The notes beneath the pieces are model-generated. The model was not told where the DNA came from. It saw only the letters and a list, made by a program, of their open reading frames with translations, and did not search any database. The position numbers and the translations under genes were made by a program. Positions 1-9,693 of a stretch of 64,000 nt of DNA are shown here, piece by piece. Positions within the stretch are counted from its first letter, which is position 1. Each line of letters starts with the position of its first letter. The stretch is taken from contig OW240914.1 in NCBI GenBank assembly GCA_933207985.1, positions 135,191,672 through 135,255,671 of the forward strand, given 5' to 3'. Source of the stretch: Pelobates cultripes (taxonomy: Eukaryota; Chordata; Amphibia; Anura; Pelobatidae).

Positions 1-617
1 TAGGCTTTCTCCCCCCATCCTTTACTTACCTGATCTATAGGATTTCTCCCCTCCCCCATGCCTCACTCCCTGATCTATAGGCTGCCCCCCATGCCTCACT
101 TACCTGATCTATACACTTCCCCCCATGCCTCAGTTCCCTGATCTAGAGGCTGCCCCCCCATGCCTCACTTTCCTGATCTATAGGCTGACCCCCATGCCTC
201 ACTTCCCTGATTTTTAGGCTGCCACCATGCCTCACTTCCCTGATTTTTAAGCTGCCCACATGCCTCACTTCCCAGGCTGCCCCCATGCCTCACTTCCCTG
301 ATCTATAGGCTTCCCTTGCCTCACTTCCCTGATCTATAGGCCCATGCCTCACTTCCCTGATCTATAGGCTGCCTCCTGCCTCACTTCCCTGATAGGCTGC
401 CCCCATGCCTCACTTCCTGATTTTTAAGCTGTCCCCCATGCCTAACTTCCCTGATCTAGAGGCTGCCTCCCCTATGCCTCACTTCCCTGATCTATAGGCT
501 GCCCCCCATGCCTCACTTCCCTGATCTATAGGCTGCCCCCATGTCTCACTTCCCTGATCTATAGGCTGCCCCCATGCCTCACTTCCCTGATCTATAGGCT
601 TCCCCCCATGCCTCACT
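1..617. repeat. 34-bp minisatellite array
   Basis: About 18 tandem units of roughly 33-36 bases, built from cctcacttccctgatctata followed by ggctgcccccatg. Units vary by C-run length, by small deletions and by a gatttttaagct variant. Copies at 480-610 are the most uniform. The array runs off the left edge, so its full length is unknown. Open frames across it on the minus strand only reflect the repeat. Confidence 0.93.
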
Positions 618-1204
618 GTCTTTGCATGCTGGGAGTTGCTGACTGCATGTGCTGCTCCCCTGCGGATGCAGTCAGTTGAGAGATGCTGGGATAAGATGTA
701 GCTTCCTATCCCTGTCTCTCTCCATACACACTGGTATTGCACTGTATTTTCAATCTCACATGAAAAACAGCAGAACAAGCGGAAAAATCCAGTGCCCCTT
801 GTGGCCACCCATGGACCTGGCACTCAGTTACAACCTATGTGTCCTGAAACCCATCAGGACCTGTGCTTGTCATGTTAGGTTATTTCAGCAGTGAAATCTC
901 CAGTATGCACTCATATAATATTATTGTATGTGTTTGAAGCAGATTGTCAGATTGGGGTCGCTTCATAGAACCCTGGGCTTTGTTTCTGAGTGTTGTATAT
1001 CTGTGTTTGTGTGTTTGTTGGGGGGGGGGAGGGGCTGAGTGACATGTGCGAGAGTGTATTGGTTGAGAGTTGTGTGTAGTGTCTGTGGAAATTTTAATTT
1101 GTCCCCCGCCTTTACTTCTTGACAGGATAGGGTATCACTCCCTGTAGTCTAGTGGAGTGCAGGAGCCCTCATGGTCTAATGGGGGAGCATTTTAGTCAGC
1201 ACCT
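618..1204. other. Non-repeat flank, no gene seen
   Basis: Ordinary mixed-composition sequence with a short G run near 1020. I see no exon with paired splice sites and no recognisable transposon here. Confidence 0.5.
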
Positions 1205-1357
1205 CTATTATTATTATTTTTATGTATGTTATTATTTATATAGTGCCAACAAATTCCGGAGCGCTTTACAGTGGGTGGACGAACAAACATGTAGTTGTAA
1301 CCAGACAAGTTAGACACACAGGAACAGGTTGAGGGCCCTGCTCAATGAGCTTCCCTG

Positions 1358-2118
1358 TTAGAGGGACTTGTGTAAACTAACACAAAAGGTAAGGATAGTA
1401 TTAGACGAATGACAGTTGCAAGAGAGGAAACAGTCAGGAGCTAATAACAGTTTAATTGATACGCTTTTATGAAGTGGTAATGATTTTTTGAAGGAGTGGA
1501 GACTGGGTGAGCATCTAATGGAGAAGGGGAGTAAGTTCCACAGGAACAGTGCAGCCCTCGAGAAGTCTTGGAGGCGAGCATCAGAGGTGGGAGTACGGAC
1601 AGAAGATAGACGTAAGTCTTCAGCAAAGCGTAGGGGCCTAGACGGGACATACTTGTATATTGGGGAGGATAGATAAGTGGGAGAAGCATTATGTAGAGAT
1701 TTGAAAGCAAGAACCAGAATTTTAAATTGAGCTCTATATCTTACAGGAAGCCAATGTAGGGACTGACAGAAGGGTGAGGTCTGGGAGGTGTAGGCGGACA
1801 GGAAGATGAGCCTCGCCACCACATTCATTATGGACTGTAATGGCGCAAGTTGGGAGCACGTAAGACCACTGAGAAGCAGATTACAGTAGTCAAGGCGAGA
1901 AAGGACAGTGGAATGGACCAGCACCTTAGTCGCATCTGGCGTTAAGTAGGGTCGGATGCGCGCAATGTTTTTGAGATGGAAGCAGTAGGATTTTGCGATA
2001 GACTGAACATGAGGTTTGAAGGAAAGGTCGGAGTCAAAGAGAACACCTAGGCAGCAAGCCTGCGTGGTGGAGTGGATGGTAGCACCGTTGACTTGGAGGG
2101 AGAATTTTGAACCATAAG
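1358..2118 (-). pseudogene. L2-like LINE reverse transcriptase, C-terminal part
   Basis: An open frame of about 250 residues. It carries hallmarks of the C-terminal half of CR1/L2-group reverse transcriptases: LGVLFDSDLSFKPHV, LVHSTVLSRLDYCN, LQSLHWLPVRYRAQFKI and a P..L...RSL-type tail. The catalytic palm is missing because the frame starts downstream of the YADD box. The upstream end joins MITE sequence, so the listed methionine is not a real start. It is about 80% identical by eye to the second copy at 20902-21591. It is non-functional as it stands. Confidence 0.88.
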
Positions 2119-2305
2119 CTAAAAGGAACACTACTGTCACCTAGACATCTTCATCTCAATGAAGTGGTCTGGGTGCAGTGTTCCTGTCCCCTTAACTTGT
2201 CAATGTAAAATATTGCATTTTTTTTAGAAACTACAATGTTTATATTACAGGGTTTACTCTTCCTCAAATTCATACGCATGTCTCCTTCATGAGGAGAGAG
2301 AGAGA
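2119..2305 (-). mobile_element. T2/Kolobok-type MITE fragment inside the LINE
   Basis: Starts with aaaaggaacactactgtcac and holds the 'gaagtggtctgggtgcagtg' block. It continues through 'ctcaaattcatacgcatg' to 'ccttcatgagga'. The whole stretch is the reverse complement of 3848-4022. Only one terminal repeat is present, so it is a truncated copy of the MITE at 3683-4022. Confidence 0.8.
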
Positions 2306-3060
2306 TTGAGAATTTTTGTGAGAGGTAGAGAAAGAGAAAAAGACAGAGTACGGATGAGATGCGAGGGAATTGGATCTAGGGTGCAGTTGGTGGGGCGGGA
2401 GGACTGGAGCAGAGCAGAAACCTCTTCCGCTGTAGCGGGTGCTAATGAGCATAGAACAGCAGAGGGAGTGAGGTTAGGGGAAGTATTGTAAGGAGAAGAA
2501 GAAAGATGAGAGATCTCTTCCCTGATTGTAAAGATCTTGTCAGTGAAGTGAGTTGCAAAGTCTGAGGAGATTTGTGGAGAAATCCTCTAGGTCAAGACAT
2601 TGGAGGTTTCTGTGAGATTGATGTTCAGATGGTGGTGTCAATTGGGTCTTGGGTGTGCCGATGTCAGAAGTCAGCAGATGGTGGTCAGATAGAGGAAAGG
2701 GCATATTGGAGAGATTAGAGGCTGTACAGAGATTGGTGAAGGCGAGATCAAGAGTGTTTCCCGCTGTATGGGTTGCTAAATTGGACCATTGCGTAAGCCA
2801 AAGGAGGAGGTTACAGAGAGCAGACTAGAGGCATCAGTGCAGCTGGGGTTGTTGATTGGGATATTAAAATCCCCAAGTATAAAGCGAAGGAGTGCTAGAT
2901 GAGAGGAAGTGGGGAAGCCAGGAAGAAAAGTGCTCAATGAATAGCTTAGCATGACTGGGGGCAGGGAGGAGGGGAAGCGGTAGAGTATAGCAATTCTTAA
3001 AGGAGTGTGTTTAAATAGGCGGACAGTATGAACTTCAAAAGAAGTTCCAACGCAGATCAT
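2306..3060 (-). pseudogene. L2-like LINE endonuclease and RT N-terminus, decayed
   Basis: At 2776-3060 (minus) an open frame ends in a GDFNIPIN motif, the conserved LGDFN box of APE-type endonucleases in CR1/L2 LINEs. The piece at about 2340-2470 reads SAVLCSLAPATAEEVSALLQ and then a T.LDPIPSHL motif, typical of the linker leading into the reverse transcriptase. Several frameshifts and stops separate these pieces. Domain order fits the element described above. Confidence 0.78.
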
Positions 3061-3504
3061 TTTAAAAGCTCCTTCATGTCCCGGTACTCACATAATGACT
3101 CCGATTTATGGAACTTTTCCCTTTAAATGTATTTTTCTTTTCTGTTACTCTCTGAGATGTTATGCATAAACTGTATAATTAATCCAATTAGCATGGACAG
3201 TATTTCTTTCCAAGAAAGGTATCGACTCTAATTGGAGAATGTGACTTGTTCAACTTTGGACATTGTTCATAGGCTGAGAGTGTCATCTAAGACTTTCAGC
3301 CAATGAGTAATGTCCAAACTCGTACAAAATTTATATTGCTAGTGCTGAAGTATGAACGACAAAGTACAGTGAGCTTTATTGGTTATTATCCTTAAAGTAT
3401 CCCTTTAAGGATGCCTATTGCAACAGGCAGAAGAAGATTATAATGTGGGCATTAATTTACAACTATAATATGTGGTTATCTGGATGCCTGAAATGTTATT
3501 AAAA

Positions 3505-3680
3505 CCTTAAAGGGACACTCTAGTCAACAGAACTACAGATTAACAGATTAATATAGTGGTTCTGGTGTCTATTGCCTGTCCCTGCAGGCTTTTTAATGTA
3601 AGCACTGTCTTTTCAGAGAAAACTGCCTATTAACACATCTAGTGACAGACATGATAGGTGCTTCAGGATCACTGCTTAAC
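3505..3680. mobile_element. T2-type MITE fragment (TTAAAGGGACACT end)
   Basis: Begins at ttaaagggacactctagtca. An inverted block 'aatatagtggttctggtgtc' follows, then 'ctgtccctgcaggctttttaatgtaa'. The same modules recur at 28800-28885, 46240-46340 and 57740-57800. No matching right terminus is clear before the next MITE starts at 3683. Confidence 0.7.
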
Positions 3681-3682
3681 CC

Positions 3683-4022
3683 TTTTTAAAGGAACATTAT
3701 AGTGTTAGGAATCCAAATCTGTATTCTTAACGTTATGGCGTTCTTCTCCGTGTCGCTCTCCTCCAGTTTGGCAGTGAAAGGATTAAAAACACTTTTCACT
3801 CACTTTGTTTCTAGTGCCGAGTCTCCCTTGGCAGATCTCAGGTGTCCTCATGAAGGAGGCATGCGTATGAATTTGAGGAAGAGTAAACCCTGTACTTTAA
3901 ACATTGTAGTTGCTAAAAAAAACTACAATATTTTACATTGACAGGTTAAGGGGACAGGAACACTGCACCCAGACCACTTCATTGAGATGAAGATGTCTGG
4001 GTGACAATAGTGTTCCTTTTAG
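3683..4022. mobile_element. T2-type MITE, both ends present
   Basis: Left end aaaggaacattatagtgtta and right end atagtgttcctttt are inverted repeats of each other. A subterminal 'ccagaccacttcattgaga' block is typical of this MITE group in the window. No coding capacity. The inner right half (3848-4022) is duplicated in inverted orientation at 2119-2305. The TTAA target site is partly eroded. Confidence 0.75.
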
Positions 4023-6887
4023 CTTATGGTGCAAAATTCACTGTCGTTGTTAATAGGACAGTATAGGATAGTATTTACTGCGATACAGATTTTATCATTG
4101 TTAAACTCAGTGAAATCAGTTTAATAAACATTAGAAGGAAAGAGATAGCATTTGCTAGTTTGGTAAATCAAACTTGCATCCTCAAGGTATGAACATAGGT
4201 AATAGGTATTTTAGCTAACGACAGAGAAGAAATTATTTTATTTCCCTTAAGCTAGTTCTAACACAGTTATATGCACATATCGTATATAAATAATATAGAG
4301 CCCATTCTGCATGCTGAACATTTTATTTTTCCAGAAATGTGATTTCTTTCAACAACAGACAACATAAAATCACAGGTAAGGAAACCCCAAAACCATTACA
4401 GCTAATCCAGTATATACAGAACCGAGAGGCAGTCTATAATTGGGAACAAATTGTGAAGGGAGAATGAGACAAGCAGAAGAGGGCCACACGGATGGAGTAC
4501 ACAAGCTAAATTGTAAGGGTTACATTGTGGCTAGGAAGACAGGAAATAAAGTTTGTTGTGGGTCATACAGTAGGAGTGGTAACAGTGGTGCAATATTTAC
4601 TCTGTTTTTGGTGTGGGCTGACTGGACACCGAGGAGATGCACGGTGTTGTCTAACATGGGTGACAGGACACAGGGAACAAATTCAGGAGATATAAGGACT
4701 ACAATGTGTTTGGTGTTGGTCACACGGTGGAGCTATGCTCTGTGTGATGTGGGGGATATGACACAAAAGTGTAAAACCCAGAAAATATATATATTGATAT
4801 GACAGTCACTTTGATGAAAAATAGGTTTCTGTGTTTGGAGTTGGCAGGACCTAGGGCTCAGAAGACGAATATCTGTGACAAGATAGATCATATTGCACCT
4901 AGCAGTGACAGGTCACAATATAGGATGTGAAACCACAAATGCAGATTGGATATTTGACAAACACAATTTCAGGGTAGGTAGAAGTGTAATGAAGTGTGTG
5001 GAGGTTACATGAAGGCAGTTAATGCTGTACATCTGGAGGTGACAGTGAGATCCCACCACATGTCAGTGACAGATTACTTGAAGGTGATCATTTATATAGG
5101 ATTTATGAGGTTTTCAGGTAAAGTGGTTACACAGTGTCCCAATGAAAGAATCATTTCATTGTACGCATGGAGGAGGCCAACAATTCACACTACGATTGCA
5201 GGATCTTAAATGTGTTTAAGTACAGATGGAAGAATGCAGGCTCAGGCCCAGTACACGGGAAGTTGTCCACACAAAACTCGACTGGTCGTTCCCAGCACGG
5301 AAAGGTCCGTTACAAGCTGCTGGGAGGTACCTTCTTTCTGTCCAATCTAAAATAAAATAAAATGATAAAAAAGTCAGTGAATCCCTTTAAGCTGTATGGA
5401 ATGGTGTCCCCCTCATGTTGAAACGCAGTTTGTGAGTTACCCTACAGAGAAATGCCTTACTATTTTATTATGTAAGTGGTTTTAATGCACATGGTTAATG
5501 ACTAAAGGGTGAATTCAATGTGGTTTCAAATTGAATTTTAAAATAGTCTAGCTGGAAGCATAACTGACTTTTCCTAATTTGGCTATTTTGGTCTTAAAGA
5601 AATGCTTTCGGCATCATAACAACAAACAGAACATCATTAGAATAAAGTTGTTATGGTACCAGAAGGTCTTTGGTGCCAGCTTACCTTTAGGAGTTAAACC
5701 GTTAATGAATAGTTTAACCCCAATATCTAAACTCCAATGCTGTTTAGCTCTTTCCTTTTCCTTCCACTTTTTTTGGTTCTTGAAATAGAAAACCTCGGAC
5801 AGCATTGGGCAAGGTCTTTGTTGATTGGCTGAGAGCTCAAGCTGATGCTCTAAGCCAGTCAGTAGCTCTCCATTCATAAAGGCAGCATGACATCAGGACA
5901 GGTACATAAAATCGGGTCAGTAGTGGCTAAATTGGAATTCATGGAAGGCCTCTTTAAAACGACTTTTACAGAGTCTGTTGAAGGCTCTGCGTCATGTGAG
6001 GGGTTTCATTATATATACTTAGTCATATGCATTTGCTTTTAATGGATTACACTATTTTTTCATCTATTTCTGGTTCAGGCAGTGATGATAACACACAATT
6101 ATATTAATGTGTTTAGAATGTCAGAAAAGGAAACCCACAATACACTATAATTGAAAACATTCTGGAGTTGTAAATAGCTTTAAATCTGAATAAAATGATT
6201 CTGAATAGCAAAAATAGATCGAGTTTAAAAATATGCCTTCTGGATGGACCCATTTGCACTTGCGGGCAGCAAATACAGCCATTAATTGCGGGTGCACAGT
6301 AAGCTTAATTTAATTTCTATTCAGGGACATTTAGTAAATGATATAAGTTGAAGGGATTTCACATCAGTGAAATTCCCTATGTATTACAAGAGGGCCTTTT
6401 CAAACATTAGAACATTAGAAAACAAGACTTCATAGAGCTACTTTATACATTTTAAATTAGTGAAATCTCCAGTGTTTTAAAAGCTTTCCAAGCTTTCCAG
6501 TGTAATGTGTTTTGGATGTAAATTTATGTGAAACAGTTGTTTGTGGCCATGTGGAATGACTGAACCACTGTTTGCTTAAAGGAGCAGTCAAGCCACAAAT
6601 ATTTTTTTTTAATGAAAACATCAATGGAAAAAAATTGTATTCCTGTCCATCCATGTCCATTTCAAGGGAACAAAGCAGTTCTTTCAACAGAAAGGTTATG
6701 TCATCTTTGGCTTAGCCTGTTTATGCGATGTTCCACGTTAGTCTGTCTGTGAGAATGCCATGCAAGAATAGGGTCTAATGATGGTCGATGATCACCATAT
6801 ACCCATATGGGCATATGTGATTATTAGTTATTCATTACATATTTTTTTGCATAGATTAATGTTGCAAATAGGAACCAAGATGTAATG
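4023..6887. other. Intergenic sequence, no gene recognised
   Basis: AT-rich sequence with a degenerate repetitive patch at 4430-5300 (recurrent gtgaca, ggtgttg and ggtcaca words) and a possible degenerate MITE remnant at 5640-5880. The open frames are short and none resembles a known protein. The missing last SFTPC exon could lie here, but I could not identify it. Confidence 0.4.
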
Positions 6888-7388
6888 TTAAAGGGATACT
6901 TCCCTGCACAAATACAAACATAAATCAAATTTACTATGTAATAGATATACCCCAAATGAAAACTTGCATACATTTAATTATGCATTTTTTTTTCATTGGA
7001 GTCATATATAAAAACAGCTTGCAAAACTTGCTGTTTTCTTGTCTGCTGCCTTTGCAAGCCCTCCTCTTCTTACCCCAATCAGACTTTCTGCGACTCTCCA
7101 GTCACAGACTTCCCAATGCAGGTCAATGAGAAGTCTTTGCAAGGCAGTTGCTCTGAGCAGTGCCTGCCTCTTGAGTTTAGCTCCACTGAGCTAATTAAAC
7201 CAGGAAGTAACTGGACCAGTTGTCTGCTTGAAAGTCAAATTTACATTGTTATACAGGGGGTTCACACTATGTTAATTTATAAAAGTGCCAATTTCTATTG
7301 AAATCTGCATTTTTAGCAAAATGAAAAAAGAAGACACACTCTTCACACATAAAATGTTGTGCTTTAGGGGTCTTGGGTGTACCTTTAA
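6888..7388. mobile_element. T2-type MITE with TTAA flanks
   Basis: Left end is TTAA then agggatacttccc. Right end is gggtgtacct then TTAA, whose complement reads TTAAAGGTACACCC. A TTAA target duplication with TTAAAGG termini is the signature of T2/Kolobok-type elements. The inside (cactctccagtcacagactt, agctccactgagctaatt) has no coding function. Confidence 0.72.
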
Positions 7389-7495
7389 TACCCTTCTCTA
7401 TATATTGGTGTATTGTTTTAATTACCTTTGTTTCCCATCTGTTTTTTTTTCTGGTTTTATTATTTATAATTCTTATCTCACTCCTTTTGGATAAA

Positions 7496-8725
7496 CAGTA
7501 TCTCACAAAAGTGAGTACACCCCTCACATTTTTGTAAATATTTTATTATATCTTTTCATGTGACAATACTGAAGAAATTAAACTCTGTTACAATGTAATG
7601 TAGTACGTGTACAGCCTGTATAACAATGTAAATTTGCTGTACCCTCAAAATAACTCAACACACAGCCCTTAATGTCTAAACCATTGGCAACAAAAATGAG
7701 TACACCCCTAAGTGGAAATGTTCAAATTGGGCCCAAAGTGTCAATATTTTGTGTGGCCACCATTATTTTACAGCACTGCCTTAACCCTCATGGGCACGGA
7801 GTTCACCAGAGCTTCACAGGTTGCCACTGAAGTCCTCTTCCACTCCATGATGACATCACGGAGCTGATGGATGTTAGAGACCTTGCGCTCCCTCACCTTT
7901 CATTTGAGGATACTCCACAGATGCTCAATAGGGTTTAGGTCTGAAAACATTCTTGGCCAGTCCATCACCTTTACCTTCAGCTTCCTTAGCAAGGCAGTGG
8001 TTGTCTTGGATGTGTGTTTGGGGTCATTATCATGTTGAAATACTGCTCTGCGGCCCAGTCTCCGAAGGGAGGGAATCATGCTCTGCTTCAGTATGTCACA
8101 GTACATGTTGGCATTCATGGTTCCCTCAATGAACTGTAGCTCCCCAGTGCCAGGAGCACAAATGTAGTCCTAGACCATGACACTCCCACCACCATGCTTG
8201 ACTGTAGGCAATACACACTTGTCTTTGTACTCCTCACCTGGTTGCCGCCACACACGCTTGACACCATCTGAACCAAATAAGTTTATCTTGGTCTCATCGG
8301 ACCACAGGACATGGTTCCAGTAATCCATGTCCTTAGTTTGCTTGTCTTCAGCAAACTGTTTGTGTGCTTTCTTGTACATTTATCTTTATGACATCCATGC
8401 AGACCAATTTGATTCAGTGTGCGGCGTATGGTCTGGGCACTGACAGGCTGACCCCCACCTCTTCAACTTCTGTAGCAATGCTGGCAGCACTCATACATCT
8501 ATTTCCCGAAGACAACCTATGGATATGACGCTGAGCATGCGCACTCAACTTCTTTGATCGACCATGGCGAGGCCAATTTTTGAGGGGCCATTTTGATGGG
8601 GACAGCAAATTTACACTGTTATACAGGCTGTACACTTACTACTTTACATTGTGGTAGAGTGTAATTTATTCAGTGTTGTCACATGAAAAGATATAATAAA
8701 ATATTTACAAACATGTGAGATACTG
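7496..8725 (-). mobile_element. Tc1/mariner DNA transposon, inactive
   Basis: An element of about 1230 bp with terminal inverted repeats. The left end is cagtatctcacaaaagtgag; the right end reads the same inward (tactg then TA). Both subterminal regions contain ttttattatatcttttcatg or its complement. The right repeat lacks about 25 bases (the 'agtacacccctcacattt' segment) that the left one keeps. A TA dinucleotide flanks the right end; the left flank has mutated to AA. It carries one broken transposase on the minus strand. It lies downstream of SFTPC exon 4, so it is probably in intron 4. Confidence 0.93.
7900..8635 (-). pseudogene. Tc1-like transposase, frameshifted
   Basis: Three minus-strand pieces in the right order cover most of a Tc1 transposase. 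8635-8414 holds the helix-turn-helix region (KLSAHAQRHIHRLSSGN, MSAASIATEVE). 8379-8170 holds the first catalytic Asp (WSDETKINLFGSDGVKRVW) and HGGGSVMV. 8118-7900 holds the second Asp (QHDNDPKHTSK) and the third acidic residue (DLNPIEHLW). So the DDE triad is still recognisable. A stop after GGGSVMV and a frameshift near 8400 disable it. The catalytic class is DD34E-type by motif pattern; spacing was not counted. Confidence 0.92.
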
Positions 8726-8805
8726 TATTTTCCAGAATGAATCTCTCATTTGCATCTGTTTCCTATCAGTTTTTTGTATTATATCTGCATCTCCTCTCTC
8801 TATTC

Positions 8806-8960
8806 ACAGTCTCCCTGTGTCCATTCTCTGTTTCATGTCTACCTCTTTGTGCCCTGTCTCTGTGTCCATTTTCTGTTTCATGTCTATCTCTTTGTGCCCT
8901 GTCTCTGTGTGCATTCTCTCTTCCATGTCTATGTTTTTCTGCCATGTCTCTGTTTATTGT
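8806..8960. repeat. 45-bp tandem repeat in SFTPC intron 4
   Basis: Three and a half copies of a 45-base pyrimidine-rich unit (ctgtctctgtgtccattttc then tgtttcatgtctatctcttt) start at about 8821, 8866 and 8911. 45 is a multiple of three, so all three plus-strand frames stay open. That explains the apparent ORFs here; none is a gene. Confidence 0.85.
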
Positions 8961-9022
8961 CTGTTTCTATATTCTGTCTGCGTTTAGGGCTATATGTGTC
9001 TTAAAGTGTCCCACTGTCTCAC

Positions 9023-9130
9023 CTTGCTGAGCACATTCTCTGCAATACTCTGAAGGCTTGGAACATTCTCTGGATCCATGCGTGTGATGTAACATCCACG
9101 TCCAGGGCGAGGGCGGGTGCTGATCAGCAG
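9023..9130 (-). CDS. sftpc: SFTPC exon 4 (BRICHOS)
   Basis: The acceptor gttgtgcctctacag precedes 36 codons and the donor is AAG|gtgaga. It encodes [19 protein letters not shown] then [17 protein letters not shown]. The human counterpart is LLIAYKPAPGTCCYIMKIA then PESIPSLEALTRKVHNFQ. One BRICHOS cysteine (GCYIT) is present where human has two in a row. Its disulphide partner would be in the exon not found. Confidence 0.95.
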
Positions 9131-9648
9131 CTGTAGAGGCACAACACATATGTTAACAAATCACATTATAAAATGTTTCTTCTTATTAAAGACCAGTAAT
9201 GGCAATTCTTTGGCCCTCCAGCTGATGTAGACTAGTTTCAGCTGCAAAAAGCAACGAACTTCATGGGAAACTCATTCTAAAACATCTGGAGTGATCAGGG
9301 TTAGCCTTGATTGCCATAAACTAAGGCTTCTGGTAGCTTGCTGTTTTTGGACAACAACTCATATCTGATACAACCCATTGGCCAGTTCTACCATAAACCC
9401 TAGAGTTTCAACGCTTTACTTTTTTTTTTATTAACTTCTACCAGTACTACCCTCTCATTACCTTATTGTAGTCATACACCACAGTAGCTGAGGAATTGAT
9501 CCCAGTATCCAGGTGAAAAGTAGCAACCCCTTCCTTGCGAAGGGCAGATTCGGTGCCATCATGCAGAGACATCTGGAATATCTGAAAGGGGAACAAAGAC
9601 TCTGTGTCACATTAATGCCAGTGTAGTCCAAAGTAGGTGGAGTCCATT

Positions 9649-9693
<45 letters not shown>

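Larger units (their letters stand above)
1205..3060 (-). mobile_element. L2-like (CR1/L2 group) LINE relic
   Basis: A non-LTR retrotransposon in minus orientation. Reading on the minus strand, an endonuclease piece (3060-2776) is followed by an N-terminal reverse transcriptase piece near 2460-2340 with a TLDPIPSHL motif. A MITE fragment comes next (2305-2119), then the C-terminal reverse transcriptase (2118-1358). The 3' tail contains a 'gcgctttaca' motif and ends in ATT-type repeats at about 1205. The reverse transcriptase core with the YADD box is absent, so the copy is internally deleted as well as interrupted. The related copy at 20902-21591 keeps that core. Confidence 0.85.

Noticed and set aside
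649..894. Possible last SFTPC exon near 600-700 (minus strand cag followed by a Cys-containing frame)
   Set aside because: The translated text runs into the minisatellite and does not resemble the conserved BRICHOS C-terminus.
4332..4375. Plus-strand ttttatttttccag ... cacag|gtaagg resembling a small exon
   Set aside because: The interval is about 40 bases with an in-frame stop in at least one phase and no homology or neighbouring exons. Such pairs occur by chance.
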